A stretch of 64,000 nt of DNA from Rebecca billardiae RCC1528 (Eukaryota; Haptophyta), in assembly GCA_965240325.2 (NCBI GenBank), contig OZ251229.1, positions 2,418,001-2,482,000 on the forward strand. The letters are read 5' to 3'. A program made the translations under genes and the position numbers. This document shows positions 42,292 through 52,007 of the stretch, in pieces; position 1 is the stretch's first letter; the number at the start of each line of letters is the position of its first letter. The notes under the pieces were generated by a model. It was given only the letters and a program-made list of their open reading frames with translations. It was not told the DNA's origin and did not search any database.

Positions 42292-43764
42292 ATGTGGCTG
42301 GTCGCTGCCTGGGCGTGGACGCTCGCGCTCGTGCCGCCGTCTCCGGCGGTGCGTTCGGCGCGAGCGGCGCTAGAGCCCGTGTTCGAAGCCATCGATTGGC
42401 GCACGCACGGGCACATGGCGCGCGTCCTCGAAGCGTTCCGCCGCGCCGAGGTGTCGCCGTCCGACTTTGGAGGTGTCGACGGCTACGGCCACGGCGACCT
42501 CGGGCGCGAGAAGATCGACGCGATCTACGCGGAGCTCTTCGGCGCAGAGGCGGCCATGGTACGGGTGCAGTGCTTCTCTGGCACCCACGCCATCGCGTGC
42601 GCGCTGTACGGCGTCCTGCGGCCGGGCGACACGATGCTGACCGTGAGCGGCGCGCCGTACGACACGCTGGAGGAGGTGCTGGGCACGCGCGCGCGCGAGG
42701 CGAGCGGTCTCACTGGCTCGCTTGCGGACTTTGGTGTGCACTGGGAGTGCGTCGACCTCACGCCCGAGGGCACCTTCGACTATCCGGCCATCGAGCGCGC
42801 CCTCGAGCGCATCGAGGCGGGCGGCAGGGTGGCCATGGTGCACGTCCAGCGCTCGTGCGGGTACGCCTGGCGCCGCTCGCTGCCGGTCGCGGAGATCGGC
42901 GAGCTCGCGAGCTGGCTGGACGGATGGAAGCACGCGCACGGTAGCCGACGCGGCGCGCCGCCGTCGGGTGCTGCTGCTCGAGGAGGCGTGCAGGGCGAGG
43001 CCGCTCGAGAGGAGGGGCCGCGCGCCGGCGCCGATCATGCTTCTGACGCTGCGGCGCCATGGCAGCCGTCGTGGCCCGTCCTCTTCGTGGACAACTGCTA
43101 CGGGGAGTTTGTGGAGGAGTGCGAGCCGACGGCCGTGGGCGCGGACCTCGTGGCCGGCTCGCTCATCAAGAACCCGGGCGGCACGCTCGCCCTCACAGGC
43201 GGGTACGTCGCCGGCCGTGCCGCGCTGGTACAGGCTGCATCCAACCGGCTGAGCGCGCCAGGCGTCGAGGGCGGCGCGACGCTCGGACAGAATCGCGCGC
43301 TGATGCAGGGCCTCTTCCATGCGCCCCAGGTCGTCGGCGAGGCGCTCAAAGGGGCGCACCTTGCGGCACAGACGCTCGGCGCACGCGGGTACGCGTGCAA
43401 CCCGCCGCCACTCGCACCCGCGGCCGCCCACGACATGGCCGTGGCAGCACTCGCGGCGCGTGCAGACATCGTGCAGGCAATCCGGCTCGGTTCGCGCGAA
43501 CGGCTCATCGCGTTCTGCGAGGTGGTCCAGCGCTTCTCGCCCATCTCGGCGCACGTGCGCCCTGTCGCCGGCACGACGCCCGGCTACGGCGACCCCGTCG
43601 TCTTCGCGGATGGCACCTTTGTTGACGGCTCGACGGCCGAGCTCACGGCGGATGGCCCGCTGCGCGAGCCGTTCGTGGTGTACATGCAAGGCGGGACGCA
43701 CTGGACGCACTGGGCGCTCGTCCTCGACGCGTTCCTCGAGCTCGACGAGGAGGCACCATGCTGA
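42292..43764 (+). CDS. PLP-dependent aluminium-resistance / methionine gamma-lyase-like protein
   Basis: A 490-residue fold-type-I PLP enzyme of the cystathionine beta-lyase-like aluminium-resistance family (COG4100 type). Signatures: GYGHGDLGREKIDAIYAELF, CFSGTHAIACALYGVLRPGD (cofactor-binding turn), FVDNCYGEFVEECEPTAVGAD, then LIKNPGG, whose Lys (K293) should form the Schiff base with PLP. GGYVAGR and PGVEGG follow as in the family. These enzymes are thought to act on sulphur amino acids; substrate is unproven. The N terminus (MWLVAAWAWTLALVPPSPA) looks like a signal peptide, suggesting organelle or secretory targeting. Residues about 218-262 form an Ala/Gly/Arg-rich insertion absent from bacterial relatives. 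It stays in frame and has no convincing in-frame splice pair, so it is kept as coding. Confidence 0.8.
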   Translation: MWLVAAWAWTLALVPPSPAVRSARAALEPVFEAIDWRTHGHMARVLEAFRRAEVSPSDFGGVDGYGHGDLGREKIDAIYAELFGAEAAMVRVQCFSGTHAIACALYGVLRPGDTMLTVSGAPYDTLEEVLGTRAREASGLTGSLADFGVHWECVDLTPEGTFDYPAIERALERIEAGGRVAMVHVQRSCGYAWRRSLPVAEIGELASWLDGWKHAHGSRRGAPPSGAAARGGVQGEAAREEGPRAGADHASDAAAPWQPSWPVLFVDNCYGEFVEECEPTAVGADLVAGSLIKNPGGTLALTGGYVAGRAALVQAASNRLSAPGVEGGATLGQNRALMQGLFHAPQVVGEALKGAHLAAQTLGARGYACNPPPLAPAAAHDMAVAALAARADIVQAIRLGSRERLIAFCEVVQRFSPISAHVRPVAGTTPGYGDPVVFADGTFVDGSTAELTADGPLREPFVVYMQGGTHWTHWALVLDAFLELDEEAPC

Positions 43765-44196
43765 GCGTGGGGCCTGCCGCCGATGGCGATGGCCATGTTT
43801 CAGACCAGGCTCTAGCAGTCCTCCAGCGCACGTCGTCAGGTGGAGGCCAGGCGCCGAGCCCGAGCAGCGAGCTGAGCCGCGCGCTCGGCGCTGCGCCGTG
43901 CGCGCACGACCCGCGTCTGACAACGACGACATGAAGTGACTCGTCGTCGTCTGATGGATGTGCTGAAGTTGCTATGACGCGAGATAGCTTATTGATCCAG
44001 ATGCAGCACCCTCCCCGTGTGGTGTCAGAGCGCGCGCGTGCCTCCGAGCGCGGGGCGGCCGTCGTTCTTATTCGTAAAAACTTCCTGATGATAGATGCTC
44101 TTTCAGTCTTTGTGATGACAGTGTTGGGTAAAGTATCTATCTATCCATATTGAATATTGGGTGGCGTCTACCAATCACGCCTGAGCTGAAGCCAGG
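43765..44196. other. Intergenic, nothing recognised
   Basis: 432 bases. The first 150 are GC-rich; the remainder, up to the peroxiredoxin, is AT-rich and likely promoter. A GCGCGTGCCTCCGAG / GAGCGCGGGGCGGCCG word pair near 44034-44063 recurs around 55585-55621. No gene is seen. Confidence 0.5.
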
Positions 44197-44940
44197 ATGG
44201 AGGCTATGCGCAGAGCAGGCCGGCCTCTCGCCGGGCGCATGTCCTGGGGCACACTCCTACGACGCACGATGATGATCGGCCGGCCGGCCCCTGACTTCAC
44301 TGCGCCGGCGTGCATGCCCGACAACTCGTTCACTGAAGTTAGCCTGTCTTCCTTCCAAGGGAGCAAGCACGTGGTGCTCTTCTTCTACCCGGCAGATTTC
44401 ACGTACGTGTGCGCGTCGGAGTTGCCCGCGTTCGCACGCATCACGAAGCAGCTCGCGGAGCGCGATGCCGTCGTGCTCGGCGTTTCCACCGACACCCACT
44501 ATGCCCACCGGGCGTGGAAGCTCCTCGGCCCGGAGCACGGAGGCCTCAGCGATTTCGACATCTCCTACCCGCTCATCGGGGATGCCACCAAAGCCATCAG
44601 CCATGCGTGGGACGTGCTGCTGCCCTCGGGGCTGGCAACACGAGGCCTTTTCGTCATTGACACGCGGGGCATCGTGCAGTACGAGTCGCGGAACCCACCT
44701 CCGATCGGTCGGGATGTCTCCGTGCCCGTGCGCATACTCGACGCCATAGTGCACCTGGAGCAAGCCGGCGTGACTGCGCGTAGCAGCGGCCGCGACTCAA
44801 TCGCCGAGGACGACCCTGACGAGGAGGTCATTCCTGCGGACTGGGCCCCCGGGCGGCCGACCATGAGACCCTCCAAGGATGGCGTGCGGACGTACCTGCA
44901 GCACATGAGCGAGGACGTCACTTCGGGGGCATGCGGGTAG
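44197..44940 (+). CDS. 2-Cys-type peroxiredoxin (AhpC/Prx1-like) lacking the usual resolving cysteine
   Basis: A 247-residue thioredoxin-fold peroxidase. The peroxidatic Cys is C72 in FFYPADFTYVCASELPAF, where the family norm is VCPTE; here it is VCASE. DTHYAHRAWK matches the conserved SVDSHFSHLAW-type segment. Prx1-like proteins normally end with a VCPA.W motif carrying the resolving Cys; the equivalent here is EEVIPADWAPGRPTMRPS, with Ile-212 in its place (codon ATT). Another Cys, C246, is next to last and could take over that role. The N-terminal ~25 residues are Arg-rich with a possible mitochondrial targeting character, and Met-26 is an alternative start just before the domain. The protein should reduce hydrogen peroxide or organic peroxides, but by a one-Cys or atypical two-Cys route. 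Confidence 0.85.
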   Translation: MEAMRRAGRPLAGRMSWGTLLRRTMMIGRPAPDFTAPACMPDNSFTEVSLSSFQGSKHVVLFFYPADFTYVCASELPAFARITKQLAERDAVVLGVSTDTHYAHRAWKLLGPEHGGLSDFDISYPLIGDATKAISHAWDVLLPSGLATRGLFVIDTRGIVQYESRNPPPIGRDVSVPVRILDAIVHLEQAGVTARSSGRDSIAEDDPDEEVIPADWAPGRPTMRPSKDGVRTYLQHMSEDVTSGACG

Positions 44941-44958
44941 CCGATCGCGGGCCGCTTA

Positions 44959-45117
44959 ACAGTTTATTTGTTTTAACGTGCGTAAGGCTCACGGTGGCAG
45001 GTTGCCGCGCCATCCTTCATCGCACGCTCTCCGAAGAGAGACCTGGAAACTGGGGGTTTGAACCCATGACCTCAGACGCAAGAGCACGCCAGTACTCCCA
45101 CTCGGCCACAGACCGGC
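44959..45117 (-). repeat. tRNA-derived SINE-like element
   Basis: Read on the minus strand, 45117-45043 resembles a degenerate class II tRNA: A-box TGGCCGAGTGGG and B-box GGTTCAAACCC are both present, but the acceptor stem and anticodon loop do not pair properly. An 85-base tail (45043-44959) starts with a CTCTC-TTCG-GAGAG hairpin and ends in an A-rich AAAACAAATAAACTG. The tail occurs again, identical over 85 bases, at 55866-55950 without the tRNA-like head, as 5'-truncated retroposed copies do. Confidence 0.65.
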
Positions 45118-45119
45118 GT

Positions 45120-45315
45120 GACAGTAATCACGGCGGCTAACCGCTGCTTGACTATACCGCGTATCATACGGTCGTCGCGTATGCTGTCAGATGTAGTATA
45201 CGACTCCCACAGTGCGCTAACCGGCACCGAAAGTTGAATTGGCAGAATCGGCCGATTCCGCGATCAGGGACGTTTTCGCGGAGGCCGGCCGCCATCGCTG
45301 GCGCAGCCATCCGCG
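45120..45315. other. Intergenic, nothing recognised
   Basis: Spacer between the SINE-like element and the tandem duplication. No gene is seen. Confidence 0.5.
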
Positions 45316-46065
45316 CGCGAACACGCGCGCGCAGCGACGCCAGCCGCATGGCGTGCGCCAAGACGGGGGGCGGCTGAGTTCTGCATCACCTACGCTCGTT
45401 CGGGCTCGCGGGTCATGCCTCCCATCGCGGCCGCCTCCGTCCGCCTTTGACCAGGGTGCGCGTGCAGGTGCGCCAGCAGTCGGCGACATCGCCTCCCGCG
45501 CGCCGCGCCACACCGCGGCTGACGGGGGGGTCTAGGAGGGAATCGCAGAAAGTTACGTGGCTGAAATTGTTCGGTGTACACGCATCATCAAAGGTAGCAC
45601 AGCTGCGTTTCGCCGTTGACGAGCTGCACCCCCCCTCAATTCGCGGGCTCTCCGCGCTCGCTTCGCGAGCAGGAACATCTGAGATCCGCACGCGAACATG
45701 CGCGCGCAGAGACGCCAGCCGCATGGCGTGCGCCAAGACGGGGGGCGGCTGAGTTCTGCATCACCTACGCTCGTTCGGGCTCGCGGGTCATGCCTCCCAT
45801 CGCGGCCGCCTCCGTCCGCCTCTGACCGGAGTGCGCGTGCCGGGTGCTCGGCAGCCTGCGCGCGCACCTTGCGCGCGCCGCGCCACACGGCGGCTGACAG
45901 CGGGGTCTAGGAGGGCATCGCAGAAAGTTACACGGCTGAAATTGTTCGCTGTACGCGCATGACCCAGTGCATCACAGCTGCGTTCCACCGTTCACGAGCT
46001 GCACCCCCTTGCATTCGCGGGCGCGCCGCGGCCGCGCTCGCGCAGGCGCATGGGATCCACGTGTT
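45316..46065. repeat. Tandem duplication of a ~375-bp unit
   Basis: Two direct copies with a constant 375-base offset: CAGCCGCATGGCGTGCGCC at 45341 and 45716, AGAAAGTTAC at 45547 and 45922. The copies differ at scattered sites and by small indels, more so toward their ends. Short open frames in either copy are not maintained in the other, so it does not look coding. Confidence 0.8.
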
Positions 46066-48018
46066 GGCTCGATCATCGGGATCAAGCGGGCTGCGCAGGC
46101 AGTGGGCTGGCGTACGAGCTCACTACACGCGCAGTGTCAGAATACGCTGCATCAGATGTGCCCCGTCGGCTGTGCTGCTGAGCATACGGCACACGACGGG
46201 CACTCGAGCAGTGTGGCTGGCGATGAGCCCGAGCATCCCAGCTGGCGTGCGAGTGGCTTACTGGGCGCAGCTGATGCACGAGCACCCTGCGTTGCACACC
46301 GAAGGTGCCAGAAGCACGCGTTCTTGCCATCCAGTCGTATCGTCCGGCCCCCATGCGCTCAAGGCGGGGGAGGAGATCTGCACGCGTACGCGCGCGCTGG
46401 AGATTCCCGAGGCCGCGCATCTGGGCGCTCGGGTTGCCTCCACAGGGGCACCTGAGCTTGACTCGAGGGCTGAGTGGAGCAGGCGACGAAACACGCACGA
46501 CGAGTGGCCGGCGTGATTGTCTGGGGTCTCCTCGTGACGCGCTTGCACGTTTTCGGCGCATCACCACTGTGCTGACTTCGCGGCGGCGCCCTGACCGCGC
46601 CCCGAGTGACCGTGTCATCGGCTGACCCGCTGACTGCACCCGGTACGTCCGTACCAGGCGCAGCTGAGACTCGCGCAGAGTAGCGCGCGGCCTATGGCTA
46701 TAGCCCGGTCGTAGCTTGCGCGTATAGGAGTAGCAGTTGTCGTCATGCGACCTGCTCGCCTGCTGCGCTAATAAAATTTGATGACTGGCCGACCGCGGAC
46801 GAAACCTGTATGCGCACGCAGCACGGGATCGATTACAGCGACGCGGGCAGCGTGCCCGCGCGTCGACGCACGGCCACTGCGGACCCGACGGCCATCAGTC
46901 CGAGCTCGCGTCGCGTCGGCGGACGGCTGGCTGGCGGATGAGTCGGCAGGCTTGGGGAGCCCGCGGGCGCGGCACGCCACGCTGATTGCATGCTGCTGTA
47001 GTTGCGCATCGCCTCTTCGTAGACGCGCTGCCTCACTCTCAGCTGAGCTCGGGCCGCCGGGTGCGACGACGGCTGGCGGGAGCCGCTGACAGTGACGTCA
47101 TGACGACCGACCGCGAACTCCGACCTGGCTGACAGCAGCGCGAGCAGCGCAGCACGGCGCGGCGCGATGCGATCTGCGGCGCGGCACGCTGCCAGCGCCA
47201 CTGGCGTGCGAGACCCCGCCCCGTCCCCGCAGCGCCGCGCTCACATGTGACCACGACCTGCACAACACGGGCCGTGGTCAGAAAGCCGTCGCGCGCGCGT
47301 TCATTTACGCGGCAACTTGGTGCTGAGCGCCAGCCGAGAGGTAGTGGCGACGACGACAGCCACTCCAGGTCGATGTGCACCTGCGTCTGTGCCCGGGTGC
47401 CGCTGGGATGCGATTGAGGATGAGAGCTTGCGGCAGCATGCCCTTACATGAGCAGCGGTCAGTTTGGAGAGCGTGAGTCGTGCCAGCACGCGAGAGCAGA
47501 CGTGCACGTTTCGAGCAGCCGAGCTGGACCATGAAAGTCAGCAATCCAGCGCGCATGCCGCGCACCCGAAAGAGCCGACCATCTCCGCATGCTCAGAGCA
47601 GCCGGCGGCGCGCTCGCAGAGTCGCTTCGGAGTCGCTTTGCGGCCGTCTCGGCGCGTGTCATGTGGAGCTGCTCTCGAGGCGAAGGAGGAGGAAGGCGTT
47701 GATCAGCGCCGCTGAAGACTAGGACTAGGCTCTCTCGCGAGGTCCGCCGCGCGGTCTACGCCGCCGATCACGGCCTCTTGAGGACGGTCGGCCAGCGCGC
47801 GCGTCGACAGCCATCGTGACGCCTCTCATTCAACTTTCGGCCCGTGTTAGCGCACTGTGCCGTAACTACGTCGTACGCACGTATTATTTATTTAAATGTA
47901 ATATACGACGACGCGCCTGCGTGCGAGTCGTGATGCTGCTGATGATGATGAGCGAGGCTGACGATGTAGCAGCTGGCGCTGCTGCTGCGCCGCCGTAGAA
48001 TTTATAGGCCGTATTTAT
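46066..48018. other. Gene-poor region, no confident gene
   Basis: Nearly 2 kb with only short open frames. A 122-codon minus-strand frame at 46833-47201 has an Arg/Ala-rich N terminus and RRELGLMAVGSAVAV, faintly like a plastid lumen presequence. It is not recognisable as a family and could be a gene relic. The last 200 bases (47860-48018) are AT-rich with ATGATGATG runs and probably belong to the 3' flank of the glycosyltransferase. Confidence 0.45.
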
Positions 48019-49200
48019 TTAGCGGCGGCAGTCGGGACTGCTGCTGATGCTGTCATCTTGACGGCGACCGTCGCCAGCAAGCCCCGAGGCGGAGAGGAGC
48101 ATCTCGCGGAGCAGTGCGGAGTGCGTGTGCACGGCTCGGCACGGGTAGGGCACGCCCCACGACGTCGTCCACGTGAGGGCGAACGGGTCGAAGTGCGCGT
48201 CGTCATGCTCGCGTTGCCGGCTTGCGGGCTGCCACGGCGCGCGCTCATTGTCGTTGTGCGCCTTTGAGAACGGGCAGAAGTACTCCTCGGGCATCGTGCT
48301 CAGGCGCAGCCGGAGCGACGGGTTGGACGTGTACTCCATCCACAGCGCCTCCTGGTCCGTCTTGCGCATCGGCAGGCTGCGCTGCGAGCTCCGCTGCGGG
48401 AAGTCCTGCCGCAAGTAGCGCCCTGCGGCGAGCACCATCCAGCGGTGCACCTCTGCCGTCCTGCGGAAGGCGAGCATGCACCCGCAGAAGGGCGGCGGCC
48501 CGGCGTAATCCGTGTCCCAGAAGCCACCCGAGTGCGTCCGCCTCGTCGAGCCCGGCGCGTACGCGCGGCCGGGGTCGATCACGGCCGCCACGTCGTGCAC
48601 GCCCAGCCCGTGCGTGAGCAGCGCGTGCGCAAACACGGGCTGCAGCACGTACACGTCGGTGTCCATGTAGAGCGAGCGCTCGAAGCGCGCGCTCAGCATG
48701 GCGTTGAACTTGGACAGCCAGAAGAAGTCGCGTGGCGACGCGCCCGGCGGCCCCTGCCCCTCCCCCTGCCCCCGCTGCGCGCGCTGCACGAGTGGCTGCA
48801 GCGCGGAGTGCAACGTGTGCGCGTCAGCGTGGTAGTCCCAGAGGCGGCTGGCGTTCGCGCAGCCAAACGTCCACTGGGGGCTAGGGCTGTCCAGGCGGCG
48901 GCGTGTCACGCTGTCGGCGAAGAGCTGCAGCGGCAGCCGCGGTCTCATCACCGCCCTCGTGTGCCGCACGAAGGAAACGGCCTCGCGCACGGCGCGCTTG
49001 TCTGGCCCGCGCGGGACAGCCGGCACGAGCACAACGTTCACGATGCCGAGGGCCTCGCCCGCGGAGTCAGGCGAAGAGCCATCGCCACCGATTGCCGCCG
49101 TGCTGTGGCTCGCGGCGAGGACAATAACAAGCACTGCCGTTCCGGCCACTCGACACATGTGTGAGATGCGCGGTGACCGGCAGCCATCGTCAATCGTCAT
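48019..49200 (-). CDS. DXD-motif glycosyltransferase, type II membrane or secreted
   Basis: A 393-residue protein. Met-15 (MCRVAGTAVLVIVLAASHS) starts a signal or signal-anchor segment and may be the true start. The core resembles nucleotide-diphospho-sugar transferases: FFWLSKFNAMLSARFERSLYMDTDVYVLQPV (about 160-190), in which D-T-D is the DXD metal-binding motif. It is followed by a GGFWDTDYAGPPPFCGCMLAFRR segment, where acceptor-site residues often lie, and by TDQEALWMEY, a typical late motif. This pattern fits families that add sugars to Golgi glycans, but the donor and linkage cannot be read. The C-terminal 40 residues are Ser/Asp-rich and probably disordered. Confidence 0.7.
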   Translation of the reverse strand: MTIDDGCRSPRISHMCRVAGTAVLVIVLAASHSTAAIGGDGSSPDSAGEALGIVNVVLVPAVPRGPDKRAVREAVSFVRHTRAVMRPRLPLQLFADSVTRRRLDSPSPQWTFGCANASRLWDYHADAHTLHSALQPLVQRAQRGQGEGQGPPGASPRDFFWLSKFNAMLSARFERSLYMDTDVYVLQPVFAHALLTHGLGVHDVAAVIDPGRAYAPGSTRRTHSGGFWDTDYAGPPPFCGCMLAFRRTAEVHRWMVLAAGRYLRQDFPQRSSQRSLPMRKTDQEALWMEYTSNPSLRLRLSTMPEEYFCPFSKAHNDNERAPWQPASRQREHDDAHFDPFALTWTTSWGVPYPCRAVHTHSALLREMLLSASGLAGDGRRQDDSISSSPDCRR

Positions 49201-49436
49201 GCTTGCCCGCCATGTTGTAACTACAGCTATGGCCGTTACGCGGCGCCGTTACCATATGTACCTTAGTATCATGTACATATGGCCGCGTTACGGCGTCGTT
49301 ATATATATATATATATATGGTACCTAGCATTATCCTCGCTGATGCAATCAACGGCCGCCTCGCATCTGTCTAGCTATGAGACTCTGCTGAGCGCACGTAC
49401 TGTACATCCGTCGTCGGGCCGCGCTTGGAGCCTTGG
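49201..49436. other. Intergenic with TA run and small hairpin
   Basis: Holds a 9-bp perfect inverted repeat CATATGTAC/GTACATATG (49253-49261 and 49273-49281) and an alternating TA run at 49299-49318. The TA run has no repeat inserted in it and resembles an unoccupied version of the sites used by the repeat family at 3190 and 59767. Confidence 0.6.
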
Positions 49437-51479
49437 TCAGAAGCCGAGCGCATCCGCTGCTCGCGCATCACCCGTGCCCTCGGCAAACGTGCGGTGCCAG
49501 CGGTGCAGCTCGCGCATCATGTCGGCCTGGTTCGACACGGACGGCTTGCTGTGCCTCCGCGCCTCGTCAAAGTCGCTGTTGCGCAGCGGCCGGAGCAGCT
49601 CGGCAGGCAGCTGCGCGCCAGCCGACGCCGCGTCCGCGCCTGCGCCCGCGAGCAGCTCGCGGATCGGAATGAGCGCCGCGCTCGTGCACAGGTGCTTGAG
49701 GTCGGAGCCGCTGTACCCCTCGGTGATGCTGCGCACAGCGCGCGCGCGCGCCGACGGGTCGGAGGGAGGAGGGAGCGCGCGAGTGAGCGCGGCGGCGGCC
49801 GGGGTGACGGCACACGCTGCGCGCGCGGCGCGCGCCCCCGCGCGCGCACGCGGCCACGTGCTCCACGTCGACGCCCGCTCCGCGCGCCGAGGCGAGCTCT
49901 TCTGCGAGCAGCACGCGCAGGATGGACGCGCGCGCGGCCGCGTCGGGCATGTGCAGCGCGAGCCGGCGCGGCAGCCGGCGCAGCGCCGCGTCGTCCAGGT
50001 CGAAGGGGCGGTTGGTGGCGCCGAGCACGAGCACGCGCTGCGGCCCAGCCGCGCCGCCCGCGTCCGCGCGCGCGCCGCGCTCTTTCTCGGGCGGCTCCGA
50101 CAGCAGCCCGTCCCACTGCGAGAGGAACTCGTTGCGCAGCCGGCGCGTCGCCTCGTGCTCGCTCGCCGCGCCGCGCCGGCCGAGCAGCGAGTCGATCTCG
50201 TCGAGGAAGACCACGCACGGCGCGAGGCGGCGCGCCACCCTGAAGATGGCCGCCACGTCTGCTCAGCAGCCGCGGCAGCGGCAGGAGGCGCGCGAGAGCG
50301 AGCGAGCACGCGAGCGAGCGAGCGAGGGCGGGACCGGCCGAGGGGGCGCGCGCGCGCGGGCGCGCGGCGCGGCGTGAACTGCACACGCGCCGGCGGAGGG
50401 CCGCGGCGCGCGCGCGCGGCGCACGGCGGCGCTGGCTCCGCGCGCGTGGTGCGCGCGTGCGCGCACGCTTCTCGTCCTCGCCGTACCACTTGGACGTGAT
50501 CTCCGACATGGTGATGTTGAGGAAGGACGCGCCCGCCTCGGTGGCGACCGCCTTGGCCAGCAGCGTCTTGCCCACGCCGGGCGGTCCCGAGAGCAGCACG
50601 CCCTGCACGGCGTGGCGCGCGATGCCGGACGCGAAGAGCTGCGGCTGCTGCAGCGGCAGCGAGACGACCTCGCGCAGCGTGCGCTTCACCTCCGCCAGCG
50701 CGCCCACCTTGGCAAACGGCACGCCCACCGACGCCGCGGGCACCACCAGCCGCTCGATCGCCGCCTCGTACTCGTCCGAGGCGCCCGGCGGGCGGGCGGA
50801 GGCCGGGGCGGAGCGCTCGGCGGACGCCGAGCCGAAATGCGCCTCGCTCGCGCCGCAGCTCGGGCACTCGGCGCCCACCAGCCTGCCGCCGTGCTCCTCG
50901 TCCTCGCCCTCGCCCTCCGCCTCGCCACTCCCGCCGCCTCGGACGTGACGCAACCGGCCGCGCGCCGCGGGCAGCTCGCGCAGCAGTGCCTCGTCGCGCG
51001 CGTCGCCGAGCGTGCGCAGGGCGTGGCCGATGGCGGCCGAGCCCACGCTCAGCGGCGCGCGCTCGGCCTCGGCCGCGGCGCCGCCGGCGGGCAGCGCCGG
51101 CGCGCACGCGCCGCGCTCGGCGCGCAGCAGCGTCTCGGACAGCGCCCACTTCGCCACGCACTGCGCCTCGAACGGCCCCAGCTGCTCGGCCCACAGCCGC
51201 GCAGGCAGCTGCGCCGCCGCCGCGTGCGCGAGCACCGCTCGGCCGTCGACGAGCGCGAGCGCGCGCGAGATCGAGTCGAGATTGGAGGCGAGGGTGTGGC
51301 CGCGCTGGTCGGCGGCGAGCTGCTCGTGCCACGCGCGCGCCGCGTCGGCCTCGTCCGGCGCGCGCAGCACCAGGCTCGAGCCGCACTTCTTGCGCACGAG
51401 CTGCTGCCGGTACCGCGCCGCGCGCGCGTCGGCCGGCGCGGCAGCGCGCCGCAAAGCGACGCCGCCGCCGCCGCCGCCA

Positions 51480-51544
<65 letters not shown>

Positions 51545-51971
51545 GGCGCGCGTCGGCTGGAGCGCGGGGTTGGTGGAGGTGACGAGCGCGAAGAAGGGCG
51601 GCACGCGCGGCGCGCGGCGCAGCGCGCGCTGCAGCTGCGTGAGCACCCCCGGCACCTCGGCCGCACCATGCACACAGAGCACGAGGGGCGTGCTGAGCGC
51701 GCGCAACGCGTGCCGCAGCGCGCGCAGCTCCGTGCGCGTCGGGTCCGCCTCGTCCGCGGCGAGGAGGAGCTCGGTGAGCAGCGCGGACGGGCCCGCGCCC
51801 TCGGACTCGACCACGCGCTGCGCCTCCGCCAGCGCGCTCAGCGTGTGGAACCGCCCGCCGCGCACGGGCGCGCCGGGCGCACCCGGCGCGCGGCGAGGCG
51901 CAGAGCCGGGCGCGCGCACGCGCGCCACGCGCGCGCTCGCAGCGGGCTGGCGCACGGCGCCACCCGCGTCG

Positions 51972-52007
<36 letters not shown>

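Noticed and set aside
42941-43065. Intron in the PLP-enzyme gene
   Set aside because: GT-AG ends exist, but removal of 125 bases would break the frame that encodes the conserved FVDNCYGEF and LIKNPGG motifs.
45043-45117. Functional tRNA gene
   Set aside because: A- and B-box words are present, but the acceptor stem does not pair and the anticodon loop has the wrong length; a tRNA-derived repeat explains it better.
46833-47201. Small plastid-lumen protein gene
   Set aside because: Only a faint presequence-like stretch; no mature domain recognised, so it is listed only as a note in the gene-poor region.
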